Assembly (NCBI GenBank): GCA_005883575.1
Contig: VBFH01000014.1
Coordinates: forward strand, 1-35,617
Source: Chloroflexota bacterium
GTDB taxonomy: Bacteria > Chloroflexota > Dormibacteria > Dormibacterales > Dormibacteraceae
Reading direction: 5' to 3'
Length of the DNA: 35,617 nt
Part shown: piece by piece, positions 1 through 7,993 of the stretch
Layout: every line of letters begins with the position of its first letter
Numbering within the stretch: the stretch's first letter is position 1
Notes under the pieces: model-generated
Told to the model about the DNA's origin: nothing
What the model saw: only the letters and a program-made list of their open reading frames with translations
The model's database searches: none
Program-made: the position numbers and the translations under genes

Positions 1-129
1 GCTACTGCCATCGTCAGGCCGGCAACCGCGAAGACTCACCGCCCTCGCCTCAGTCCAGGAACAGCCGTCACTATACCAGAAATGGTTGCGAGTGCGTGCT
101 AATATTCGGCGATCAAACGACGTCCACGC

Positions 130-441
130 CTCCTTTCGGTCGCCGAAGCCGCCGCCGACCTTGGCGCGTCGGAGGCGTATGTGCGCCGTCTGCTTCTGAG
201 GCAGCGACTTTATGGAACCAAGCTTGGTTTCGTGTGGGCCATCTACCCCGACGACCTCGAGGCGTTCAAGAGGTTGCGCCGACCACCTGGTCGACCCCAC
301 AAGACAGTCAAGAGCGTCAACGCGGCGGCGCTCGCGGAAATCGCTGACGAGAGGATTCGGGCGGGAACCAAACGACTGCTCAGACAGCGGCGACGCGTCC
401 CCAAGGAGCCACGACCAACGAGCGATCGCCGTCGGACTTGA
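130..441 (+). pseudogene. Excisionase/MerR-like helix-turn-helix protein without a visible start codon
   Basis: The frame reads LLSVAEAAADLGASEAYVRR, then a wing with YGTKLG and a segment YPDDLEAFKRL followed by RRPPGRP. This is the layout of short excisionase-type DNA-binding proteins: an HTH, a wing, then a basic tail. The frame is open from 103 (TAA at 100-102) to the stop at 439-441, but the only ATG/GTG/TTG in frame is GTG at 181, which lies inside the recognition helix. Starting there would destroy the fold. Either the start was lost, a frameshift separates it from an upstream start (GTG at 96 is in another frame), or a rare start codon is used. The target is unknown. Confidence is good for the domain and low for an expressed gene. 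Confidence 0.45.
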
Positions 442-665
442 CCCACAGAAAGCCAAACCCAAAGCCTGAGACGAGAGCCAGCAGGGCTGCGGGTTGAAAA
501 GTTGGGAGCTCGCCCTTTGACACTTAAACAGTGCGGTTGGAGGACCGTTACCGTCGCCGGCAAATTAGTCCTGGTCTCGAAGCCGACAGCTCGGAGTTGC
601 GCGACCGATTAGTTTTGAAAGGGGACCAGTCAAAACAGGTAGGACACCGCGGGGAGGTAAACATC

Positions 666-1139
666 ATGGGAGCCAATGACCTCGCGTCCCGGTACACCGT
701 CGTCACCTACGACCCGCGCGGCCTGTCTCACAGCAGGCTCAGCGCGCCGCTCGACGACTGGCGGATGGTGCAGGTCTTCGCCGACGACGTCCACCGCCTC
801 CTGGACAAAGAGGCAAACGGCAAATCGTTCGTGTTCGCCAACAGCGGCGCCGCCGCGATAGCGCTCGAGCTCGCCGCGCGCCACTCTGAACAGCTGGAAA
901 CGCTGGTCGCTCACGAACCCCCTCCTCCTTCGCTGGTGCCAAACACCGCCGAGACTCGCGCGGCGATCGAGGATGTCAGCGACACGTGCGCCACCGAGGG
1001 GCTGTGGCCGGCGATTCAGAAGTTCATGACGCTGGTCGGGATCAAGGGCGGACCGCCGCCTGCTCCCCAGGGCGAGCCGACCCCCGAGATGGAGGAGCCC
1101 ATGGCGTTCCCGATTACGGTCACTTGGCCTATGGCATAG
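666..1139 (+). pseudogene. Truncated alpha/beta-hydrolase
   Basis: The 157-residue product begins in the middle of the fold with SRYTVVTYDPRGLSHS (the strand-4 region) and continues to FVFANSGAAAIALELA, the nucleophile elbow, then LVAHEPPPP. Family members of about 280 residues have an HG oxyanion-hole segment before this point and a catalytic His near the C terminus; both are missing. The elbow is NSGAA rather than GxSxG, although the Ser is kept. The 3' end stops abruptly 62 bp before the next gene. A strong ribosome site (GGGGAGG at 651-657) precedes ATG 666, so a short product may still be made, but catalysis looks impossible. Confidence 0.6.
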
Positions 1140-1201
1140 TGGGCCAGGCCGACATGTCCACACCCAGGTCGACCCGCCATCCAGGTCGACCAAACGGCAC
1201 G

Positions 1202-2278
1202 ATGACCGCAGCCGTCCTGTATGCGCCGCACGATCTGCGCATTGAGCAACGTCCGATTCCAACTCCGTCGCAAGGCGAGGTGCTGGTCCGGATCTTGTCG
1301 GTCGGAGTTTGCGGTTCCGATGTCCACTACTACGAGCACGGCCGCATCGGCGACTTCGTGGTCCGCGCCCCGTTGGTGTTGGGGCACGAATCGTCGGGTC
1401 AGATAGTCGAGGTCGGCAAGGGCGTCTCCCCCGGGCGAGTGGGCGAACGCGTTGCCATCGAGCCTGGCGAGCCCTGTGGCCGCTGCGACCAGTGCCGGTC
1501 GGGCAGATACAACCTGTGTCCGAACATCAGATTCCATGGCACACCTCCCGTCGACGGCACTCTGTCGGAATTCGTCATCGTGAAGTCGGACCTCGCCTAC
1601 GCGGTGCCCAAGGAGATCAGCGACAACGCTGCCGCCCTCCTCGAGCCGCTTTCGGTTGGAATCTGGGCAAATCGCAAGGCCGGCACCCAGATCGGGTCGT
1701 CAGTGCTGATCGCTGGCGCGGGGCCGGTCGGCCTTGTCACGGCCAAGGTCGCGCGTGCCGTCGGCGCGACCCGAATCACCGTGACGGACGTCAACCGCAA
1801 CCGGCTGACGGCGGCCCTGGCCAGCGGCGCCACTGAGATCGCGGTCGCCGGCACTGACGAGGTCGCGGGCGAGTTCGATGCGTTCATCGACTGCTCGGGT
1901 TCATCGAGGGCCGTCGACGCAGGGGTCCGTTCGGTGCGGCCGGCAGGTTCGGTCGTCCTCGTCGGGATGGGCGCGGATGAGCTGAGCCTGCCTCTTTCGG
2001 TCGTCCAGCAGCGCGAGCTGCTCATCACCGGCACATTCCGCTACGCCAACACATGGCCGACCGCAATTGCACTTGCGGCTTCGGGAAGGGTCGGTCTCGA
2101 CGATCTGGTTACCGGCGAGTTTGGCCTTGACGACGTCGAGCAAGCCCTGAACGCCGGCCGCGATCCGCATAGCGTCAAGGCTATGGTCCGCCCGGCGCTC
2201 GGTAACTCAAAAAGCAAAAAGAGAGGCGGTCAGCGGACCGCCTCCCATCTGGCTGACTCTACTCGTCGGCCTGACTAA
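1202..2278 (+). CDS. Zinc-dependent polyol (sorbitol/xylitol-type) dehydrogenase
   Basis: This is a 358-residue medium-chain dehydrogenase. Catalytic zinc ligands are C37 (VCGSD), H62-E63 (GHE) and E148 (LLEPL). The structural zinc site is the four-Cys lobe C92, C95, C98, C106. The NAD-binding Rossmann motif GAGPVGL is at about 172-178. The pattern is that of L-iditol/xylitol/sorbitol dehydrogenases, which oxidise a polyol to a ketose with NAD+; the substrate is not certain. ATG 1202 is chosen because the polypeptide starts cleanly there (MTAAVLYAPHDLRIE); the frame is open further upstream, but that stretch is not dehydrogenase-like. The last ~24 residues (NSKSKKRGG onward) extend past the usual family end and encode a hairpin that looks like the terminator of the convergent gene. 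Confidence 0.9.
   Translation: MTAAVLYAPHDLRIEQRPIPTPSQGEVLVRILSVGVCGSDVHYYEHGRIGDFVVRAPLVLGHESSGQIVEVGKGVSPGRVGERVAIEPGEPCGRCDQCRSGRYNLCPNIRFHGTPPVDGTLSEFVIVKSDLAYAVPKEISDNAAALLEPLSVGIWANRKAGTQIGSSVLIAGAGPVGLVTAKVARAVGATRITVTDVNRNRLTAALASGATEIAVAGTDEVAGEFDAFIDCSGSSRAVDAGVRSVRPAGSVVLVGMGADELSLPLSVVQQRELLITGTFRYANTWPTAIALAASGRVGLDDLVTGEFGLDDVEQALNAGRDPHSVKAMVRPALGNSKSKKRGGQRTASHLADSTRRPD
2209..2244 (-). terminator. Rho-independent terminator for the DUF4242 gene, inside the dehydrogenase 3' coding end
   Basis: A perfect 9-bp stem (GAGGCGGTC at 2223-2231 and GACCGCCTC at 2236-2244, loop AGCG) is followed on the minus strand by two runs of five T (2216-2220 and 2209-2213). It lies 31 bp past the minus-strand DUF4242 stop. 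On the plus strand it is translated as part of the dehydrogenase. Confidence 0.75.
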
Positions 2279-2526
2279 GTTCCCTGCTGCACCTCGATCA
2301 ACTCGTCCGCCACCAGGCCATGGGCCTCGCGATGCACCGCGCTGGCGGCTTCCTTGCTCGGCGCCTCAACCAGGCAGAAGGCCTTCCCGGAGCCCTCGTC
2401 GAACCAATAGTTGAGGTACTTGACTCCGAGCTTTTGCTGAACCTTCAGGTCCTGCTCATGAGCGCCTTTGATCGCCTCCGCGGTCAGGCCATCGATCTTG
2501 TGATGGATATCCATGTAAAGCGGCAT
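2275..2526 (-). CDS. DUF4242 (SCO4226-like nickel-binding) small protein
   Basis: This 83-residue protein starts MPLYMDIHHKI and contains GLTAEAIKGAHEQDL, YLNYWFDEGSGKAFCLVEAP and AVHREAHGLVADELIEV. These are the features of DUF4242, a ferredoxin-like alpha/beta fold whose Streptomyces member SCO4226 binds nickel. His residues at the N terminus (IHH) and in HREAHG could be ligands. A ribosome site AAGGAG sits 7 nt before the ATG. Such genes often sit beside regulators or cyclases; here the nearest upstream gene on the same strand is the LuxR regulator. Its stop overlaps the dehydrogenase stop by 4 bp (CTAA), and a hairpin plus T tracts lies just downstream. The physiological role is unknown. 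Confidence 0.85.
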   Translation of the reverse strand: MPLYMDIHHKIDGLTAEAIKGAHEQDLKVQQKLGVKYLNYWFDEGSGKAFCLVEAPSKEAASAVHREAHGLVADELIEVQQGT

Positions 2527-2645
2527 TCCAAATCTCCTTGCTCACTTCAATCTGGGCTACGGATCCTAGGTGTCCAGCGTAGCCATTCCAAAGCACCGGC
2601 GACATCAACCGTTTTGGTCGATCTAGCGATGAGGTGGCGAGTCGA

Positions 2646-3068
2646 TCAGGTCGTGCTCGAAGGCGTAGGGCGTGGCGCCCGCCGCGTGTTGATGCCGATC
2701 TTCCCGTACAGGTTGATGACGTGCGTGTGCACCGTGGCCTGGGAGACGTGGAGCTCGCGGGCGATCTGCTTGTTCGCGAGTCCACGTGTGATCCCCTTCA
2801 GCACATCCACCTCACGGTCGGTGAGACCAGCCGGCCACACCTGGCTCGACCTTCCTTTCTGCCGAGGCTGGCCGGCCGCTGAGAGCACCGCCTCAACGGC
2901 TCGCGCGTCGAGGCGCCGCGCCGCGACCTCATCTTGCAGTTGCCGCGTCACCGCCTCGGGCTTGAGCGCCGGCCTCCAAGCGCGATCCTCTCTCATCGAC
3001 TGATAGATCTCCGCGACGGCGAGGAGACGGGCGGAAAGGAACGTGTCCGGTGCGGATTGATAACTCAT
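2646..3068 (-). CDS. HD-GYP-tail/LuxR-type regulator, 3' frameshifted
   Basis: Residues ~10-65 (ARLLAVAEIYQSMREDRAWRP onward) match the end of an HD-GYP phosphohydrolase domain. Residues ~82-130 (LTDREVDVLKGITRGLANKQ, then ATVHTHVINLYGKIGINTR) form a LuxR/GerE helix-turn-helix. Family members carry a full HD domain upstream; this copy has only its tail, and I see no HD-like sequence upstream of 3068. After NTR the frame gives RAPRPTPSSTT, but one base added to a short G run (near 2683-2690) would give GATPYAFEHDLIDS and a stop at 2623-2625, as in relatives. So the real gene probably ends at 2623, and either a 1-bp deletion or a sequence error has altered the last residues. An inverted-repeat region lies just upstream. 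Confidence 0.7.
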   Translation of the reverse strand: MSYQSAPDTFLSARLLAVAEIYQSMREDRAWRPALKPEAVTRQLQDEVAARRLDARAVEAVLSAAGQPRQKGRSSQVWPAGLTDREVDVLKGITRGLANKQIARELHVSQATVHTHVINLYGKIGINTRRAPRPTPSSTT

Positions 3069-3091
3069 GGGACCGAAGGTAGCCGCGATAC

Positions 3092-3120
3092 GTTCGGCCG
3101 AACATCCACCGTTCGGTCGA
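3092..3120 (-). promoter_or_regulatory. Palindrome and repeated half sites upstream of the LuxR-type gene
   Basis: GTTCGGCCGAAC at 3092-3103 is a perfect 12-bp palindrome. GTTCGGTCGA at 3111-3120 repeats its left part (GTTCGGCCGA) 19 bp away, about two helical turns. The palindrome is 24 bp upstream of the ATG at 3068. This spacing suggests an operator, possibly autoregulatory; no binding is known. Confidence 0.4.
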
Positions 3121-3207
3121 TTTTCGCGTGCCGCGTACGCGTTTTTTTCACAGGGACCGCAAGCCGAGCGATTACGACCCTAGGACGCGGCGTTTGATAG
3201 CAGGCCG

Positions 3208-5286
3208 TTACGGTGCTGAAATTGAAGCGGTATCCAGGACGGATCCGTCAGATGCCTTGACCGCCTGGAGCAACAATGAGGTGGCGCTCACCGTGACACG
3301 AACGTATTCGTAGGACGTGTCCTCCCGAAAGGCGCTCCAGGACGGCTCCGCGATGGCGAACTTGTTGAAGCTGTTGCCACCCGCGCCTGTGACGATGTAG
3401 GTAATGCCTCCTTGGGCAGGTTGTCCGTTGATCAGCGGGAAGCTGCGCTCGTAGTTGTGCGAGTTGCCGGAGAGGACAAGCTGCACGTTCTCCTGCTGGA
3501 GCAGCGGAACGACATTTTGCTGCACCGGAACGGAGCTCGAATTTGTCGTGGTCGAGCTGTACGGAGGGTTCTGGAAGACGACGATCCTCCACTTGCTTGA
3601 CTGATGGGCCGCAAGGTCGGATTGCGCGAAGTTGTACTGCGGCGATCCTGGTGAATAAGGCCGCTCCGTATCCATCACGAGGATGTGGGCGTCACCCCAG
3701 TCATAGCTGAACCATTCTTCGTTGTTGGGCAGCGAGAAGTCGCCCCAGAAAGTCCCGTCGCCGAAATATTCCTTTTCGCCGTTTGCCGTTATGAACGTCT
3801 CATGCAAGAAGGCGGCCTTGAACTGCTTGAAGAGCCTGTTGTCGTAGTCAGAGTAGAAGTTCACGAAATCTGGATCGCGGCCGTCGGGATAGATGTTGTC
3901 GCCTACCGTCTGGATGAACTGCGTCGTGTCCGCGTTGATCCGCTGCGCATTCTGGAGTTCACCGGGCGAGTTGCCTCCGAAGTCACCGATGGCGGCGAAG
4001 GAGAAAGTGGTCCCGGAAAGTGCGGCAGTGGTCACCGTTGCAAGACCGCTCGTCACCACCCCATCGCCGACTTGATATTCGTACGTCGTTCCGGGACTTA
4101 GAGGTCCGATGAGCATGACGTGGCGAAGCGTCGGCACTGGATCGACCAACTGCGTTGTGAGGCTTCCCTCTCCAAAGGTCACGACGCTCTGGCTAGGCAG
4201 GTCGGTCCACCACACCACGCGGGACGAATCGGCCGTTGTCGACTGTGCCAGCGGACCGCGCGCAATCCGGATCCGGCCCGCGGCCAGTGTCGTTCCGTTC
4301 TTGGGCGTCGTCGCGACCGATATGTTGCCGGCCGAATCAACCGCCTCGATGGAATAGGAATGAGTCGTGCCGGGAGCCAGGCCGTTGTCGGAGTACGTCG
4401 TCCGCATCGGCAGGTCGACACTACCGGCGACGCCGCCGTCGCGAAGTACCACGTACCCGGAAACATCGGACGATGAAGACGCGCCCCATGTCAGGTCAAT
4501 TCGGGTCGGCGAAAACGGTTTTATTGCCACACTTGTCGACGATGGTGCGGCAGGGGGCAGGGTATCGGTTGACGTGCTTGTTGTGACCGTGACCGTGCGA
4601 ATGGGAGACAAGTTGTTGTCAGGATCGAGTGCTTGCACACCGAATTGATAGGCGGTCCCACTGCGAAGGCCCGTGGGCGTGTACGTGTTCTTGAAACCAT
4701 CGGCCGTCCAGATGTAGACGAGAGCGCCAGCAGGGTCCGTGGGGCCGCCGCGAAGAATCCTGTAACCCTCGACTTTGACGTTATCGCTCGATTTGCTCCA
4801 GGTCAGCTTTACGGACGACGGCGTCACGGAGGACACCGTGATGGCGCCGGGCTCAGTCGGAGGCGACGTTTCCGCCGGTGCCTGTGTTTCTGCCGTGGCC
4901 GCCGTCGAAAGCCCCGATTCGGTGCCATCCACCACGCTGGCAACCTGATACGAGTAGGCGGTCAGCGGCGCCAGGCCACTGTCGGCATAGTTCGTCGCCG
5001 CCGTGGAGGCAACCTGAATTCCATCGCGGTAGATGTCATACGACGATGCGCCTGGGGCTGCCGTCCACATCAACTCGACAGTGTTTCCGTTCAAGCCTTG
5101 GTCGATGAGGAGGGCTGGAGCTTGCGTCGAGCTCGCCTGCGCGGTAGCAACGTGCAGTGCCAGCCCTGAGCACACCGAGATCAGTGCAAAATGCGTTAAC
5201 GCTGGTCGGGCAAAATGACTCAAGAAATCCCGGGTCAAAACGTATAGTCCCAACTGGCAATACCGGAAATGGGACAAAGATCCCAT
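3208..5286 (-). CDS. Secreted fibronectin-III / purple-acid-phosphatase-like protein with altered active site
   Basis: This 692-residue protein has a signal-peptide-like stretch (ALTHFALISVCSGLALHVATAQA, about 29-51, shortened here to its ends: basic start, hydrophobic core, AQA cleavage site). It has three fibronectin type III domains (about 55-135, 143-238, 245-335), a purple-acid-phosphatase N domain (about 340-425) and a calcineurin-like phosphoesterase domain (about 428-640). Motif 1 GDFG (434-437) and motif 2 GDNIY (462-466) are intact. The GNH(D/E) motif reads GEKE (503-506), the VxxH motif reads FQNPP (571-575), and GHxH reads GNSH (607-610), so about three metal ligands are changed. 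It is probably extracellular. A TTG start near residue 18 would give a more usual signal peptide. It may bind rather than hydrolyse phosphate compounds. Confidence 0.85.
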   Translation of the reverse strand: MGSLSHFRYCQLGLYVLTRDFLSHFARPALTHFALISVCSGLALHVATAQASSTQAPALLIDQGLNGNTVELMWTAAPGASSYDIYRDGIQVASTAATNYADSGLAPLTAYSYQVASVVDGTESGLSTAATAETQAPAETSPPTEPGAITVSSVTPSSVKLTWSKSSDNVKVEGYRILRGGPTDPAGALVYIWTADGFKNTYTPTGLRSGTAYQFGVQALDPDNNLSPIRTVTVTTSTSTDTLPPAAPSSTSVAIKPFSPTRIDLTWGASSSSDVSGYVVLRDGGVAGSVDLPMRTTYSDNGLAPGTTHSYSIEAVDSAGNISVATTPKNGTTLAAGRIRIARGPLAQSTTADSSRVVWWTDLPSQSVVTFGEGSLTTQLVDPVPTLRHVMLIGPLSPGTTYEYQVGDGVVTSGLATVTTAALSGTTFSFAAIGDFGGNSPGELQNAQRINADTTQFIQTVGDNIYPDGRDPDFVNFYSDYDNRLFKQFKAAFLHETFITANGEKEYFGDGTFWGDFSLPNNEEWFSYDWGDAHILVMDTERPYSPGSPQYNFAQSDLAAHQSSKWRIVVFQNPPYSSTTTNSSSVPVQQNVVPLLQQENVQLVLSGNSHNYERSFPLINGQPAQGGITYIVTGAGGNSFNKFAIAEPSWSAFREDTSYEYVRVTVSATSLLLQAVKASDGSVLDTASISAP

Positions 5287-5396
5287 TGCTTGGGAACGGT
5301 GGCTGTTCGGCCTGGCGGCAAGGCCTGCCGTGATATTCGCCTCAGCACCTGAAAGATCTCCAGCGCCGGCCGCTTATTACCCTAAGCCGCAGCGAT

Positions 5397-7133
5397 ATGC
5401 GGTTCAGCGAGCTAGCCGGGTACCTGGATCGATTGGAGGCGACACGCAGCCGCAACGAGCTGGTTCGCATCCTTTCCGAGGTTTACAGAGCTTGCTCTGT
5501 GGACGAGATCGAGCCGATCACTTACCTCATCCAGGGTCGGCTGGCGCCGTTCTTCGAACCCGTCGAGATCGGACTCGGCGAAAGGTTGCTCATTTCCGCC
5601 ATCGCGACGGCCTATAACACGCCCAAGGAGGACGTCACCAAGCTCTACCGGCAGACCGGCGACCTCGGCCTCACCGCACTGGGCCTGGGCCCGAAAACCA
5701 GACCTAGCACGCCGACGGTCGTCGAAGTCCATCGACGGTTGTGGGAGATAGCGGGCAAAAGCGGCGAAGGCAGCTTGAAGGCGAAGCTCGACCTCTTCGC
5801 CGCGCTTCTCGGCGAGCTGGATGCGGCCTCGGCCAAGCACCTGATCCGAATCACTTTGGGCAAGATGAGGCTGGGGATCGGCGACCCGACGGTCCTCGAC
5901 GCGCTCTCGTTCGCGAAGCAGGGCGATCGCTCGCTGCGCCCGATCCTCGAAGGCGCGTACAACCGGAGCTCCGACCTGGGCCTGATCGCGAGGACCCTCT
6001 GGGCTCGAGGCGTGGAGGGAATGGACGCGATCAGAGTCACGGTGGGCAAGCCGCTGCGCAGCCAGCTCGCCGAGCGCCTGCCCAACCCGGAGGCGGTGAT
6101 CAAGAAGCTCGGGTTGGTCGGCATCCAGCCGAAGTACGACGGCTTCCGGGTCCAGATCCACAAGGACGCCGATGAGGTCAGCATCTTCTCCCGGAACCTC
6201 GAAACGATGACTTCGATGTTCCCCGAGCTGGTGGCGGCCACAAACAGTATCGCGGTCAAGAGCGTCATCCTCGACGGCGAGGCGATCGCGTACAACCCGG
6301 AGTCGGAGGAGTACGTGCCCTTCCAGGAAACCACGGCGCGCCGGCGCAAGGAGGGCATTGACGAATTCGCCACCAGAGTCCCGCTCCGGGCTTTCGTCTT
6401 CGACGTCATGTTTCGGGATGGGGCCGACCTGACTCCATTGCCCTACGAGCAGCGCTTCGCGATCGTCGATGAGCTGGTCAAGGGCTCGGACACGCTGCAG
6501 GCGGCGCCACTGACGAAGACGGATTCGGTCGAGGTCCTGACCAGGGAGCTGCTCGACAACATAAGCCGCGGGCTGGAGGGAGTCGTGGCCAAGCGCCTCG
6601 ACTCTCCATATCAAGCCGGCGCCCGCAACTTCAACTGGGTGAAGTTGAAGCGGAACACGAGCGGCGAGCTGACAGACACCATCGACGTCGTCCTCATCGG
6701 CTACTACGGCGGCAAGGGAAAACGCGCGGAATTTGGCGCCGGCGCTCTTCTGGCGGGCGTTTACGACAGTGACAAAGACGAGTTCGTGACGATCAGCAAG
6801 CTCGGGACCGGCCTCTCAGACGAGGGCTGGCGTGAGCTCCACAAGCAGGTGAACCGGCTGGAGGTCAGCGAGAAGCCCGCGCGGGTCAACTCGCTGCTCG
6901 TCCCCGACGTCTGGCTGCGGCCGGAGGTGGTGGTCGAAGTCCTGGCCGACGAGATCACGCCCAGCCCTAGGCATACCGCGGGCAAGGTCGGCGACCAGCC
7001 GGGATTCGCGTTGCGGTTCCCGCGCATCGTCTCCTTCCGGTCCGCCGACAAGGAGCCCGAAGACGCGACCACAGTGCGTGAAATCAGGGAGATGTTCCAG
7101 CAGCAGCATCAGCGCCCCACGCTTCCTGGCTAG
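5397..7133 (+). CDS. lig: ATP-dependent DNA ligase
   Basis: This 578-residue protein fits the archaeal/LigB-type ATP-dependent ligases in length and domain order. An N-terminal DNA-binding domain (about 1-210, with [13 protein letters not shown] and [17 protein letters not shown]) is followed by the nucleotidyltransferase domain, with the adenylated lysine K246 in KYDGFR, then [43 protein letters not shown] and FNWVKLK, and an OB-fold domain to the end ([18 protein letters not shown]). It seals nicks using ATP; the window shows no Ku or polymerase partner, so a specific repair pathway cannot be assigned. The stop overlaps the convergent FAH-family stop within one CTAG. Confidence 0.95.
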   Translation: MRFSELAGYLDRLEATRSRNELVRILSEVYRACSVDEIEPITYLIQGRLAPFFEPVEIGLGERLLISAIATAYNTPKEDVTKLYRQTGDLGLTALGLGPKTRPSTPTVVEVHRRLWEIAGKSGEGSLKAKLDLFAALLGELDAASAKHLIRITLGKMRLGIGDPTVLDALSFAKQGDRSLRPILEGAYNRSSDLGLIARTLWARGVEGMDAIRVTVGKPLRSQLAERLPNPEAVIKKLGLVGIQPKYDGFRVQIHKDADEVSIFSRNLETMTSMFPELVAATNSIAVKSVILDGEAIAYNPESEEYVPFQETTARRRKEGIDEFATRVPLRAFVFDVMFRDGADLTPLPYEQRFAIVDELVKGSDTLQAAPLTKTDSVEVLTRELLDNISRGLEGVVAKRLDSPYQAGARNFNWVKLKRNTSGELTDTIDVVLIGYYGGKGKRAEFGAGALLAGVYDSDKDEFVTISKLGTGLSDEGWRELHKQVNRLEVSEKPARVNSLLVPDVWLRPEVVVEVLADEITPSPRHTAGKVGDQPGFALRFPRIVSFRSADKEPEDATTVREIREMFQQQHQRPTLPG

Positions 7134-7993
7134 AGCCGTTCCACCTCGTTGTGCAACGCACCGATCCCCTCGATCCGGATGATGACCTCGTCGGCCGGCT
7201 GAAGCGTGAACTCGCGCGGAGGAACGATGCCGGTACCCGTCAACAATATGCATCCGGACTTGAAATGCTGGTGCCGATATAGGTACTCGAGTAACTCCGC
7301 AATCGGCCGTCGCATCGCGGATGTGTTCGTTTCGGATCGGAAGAGCACAGTGCCGTCCCTCCTGATTTCGAGGGCGATCGTTTTGTCCGCCGGATCAAAT
7401 TCCCATGCGAGGGCAATCGCCGGGCCAAGCGCGCAGCACCCGTCGTAGACCTTGGCCTGAGGCAAATAAAGCGGGTTCTCCCCCTCGATGCTCCGTGAGC
7501 TCACATCGTTGCCGATGGTGTAGCCGATCACCTCCTGCCTGGAGTTGCATACGACCGCCAGCTCTGGCTCGGGGACGTCCCAGTTGGAGTCGGCGCGGAT
7601 CGTGATCTTCTGACCTGGCCCACGGACGCGGTCGGGCGTCGCCTTGAAGAAAAGCTCGGGTCGGGCGGCGGAATACACGCGATCGTATGGGTCGGCGTTG
7701 ACCGACTCCTCGGCTCTCGCTTCCCGGCTCCGCTGGTATGTGACGCCGGCGGCCCACACCTCCTGGCTCTGGATCGGCGCCTCGATGAGACCGTCGACGA
7801 TTGACTCATTCGGGCGGGCTCGCAATAGGGATTCGCGCAGCTCCGCGAGCGGCAACCGAAGGAGCTCGTCCAGGGAGACGTCACGACCCAGCCCAGAGAA
7901 CGCACCATCGTGCTTGACATACAGCTGGCCGTTGATTCGAGCCAGGTGCAACCCAGGACCGGGAATCACCGACCGGATGTCAAGCTGTCCCAT
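7130..7993 (-). CDS. FAH-family hydrolase/dehydratase (2-keto-3-deoxy-sugar-acid type)
   Basis: This 287-residue protein belongs to the fumarylacetoacetate hydrolase superfamily. The C-terminal catalytic part has VPEPELAVV (acidic metal ligands), [35 protein letters not shown] and [10 protein letters not shown]. The combination [29 protein letters not shown] and [10 protein letters not shown] resembles 2-keto-3-deoxy-D-arabinonate dehydratase-like members more than classic fumarylacetoacetases, so a role in sugar-acid breakdown is inferred; the polyol dehydrogenase at 1.2 kb would be compatible. The start overlaps the sigma-factor stop by 14 bp, which points to coupled translation as the last gene of the DGPF-sigma-FAH operon. 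Its stop shares CTAG with the ligase stop. Confidence 0.85.
   Translation of the reverse strand: MGQLDIRSVIPGPGLHLARINGQLYVKHDGAFSGLGRDVSLDELLRLPLAELRESLLRARPNESIVDGLIEAPIQSQEVWAAGVTYQRSREARAEESVNADPYDRVYSAARPELFFKATPDRVRGPGQKITIRADSNWDVPEPELAVVCNSRQEVIGYTIGNDVSSRSIEGENPLYLPQAKVYDGCCALGPAIALAWEFDPADKTIALEIRRDGTVLFRSETNTSAMRRPIAELLEYLYRHQHFKSGCILLTGTGIVPPREFTLQPADEVIIRIEGIGALHNEVERL

Noticed and set aside
96-347. Open frame with GTG start over the HTH fragment
   Set aside because: Its product is Arg/Pro-rich with no domain; the HTH sequence is in another frame.
986-1201. Upstream extension of the polyol dehydrogenase frame
   Set aside because: It runs through the hydrolase fragment and gives no dehydrogenase-like sequence; homology starts at ATG 1202.
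3128-3313. Plus-strand frame of 61 codons
   Set aside because: It overlaps the end of the secreted phosphatase-like gene and shows no domain.
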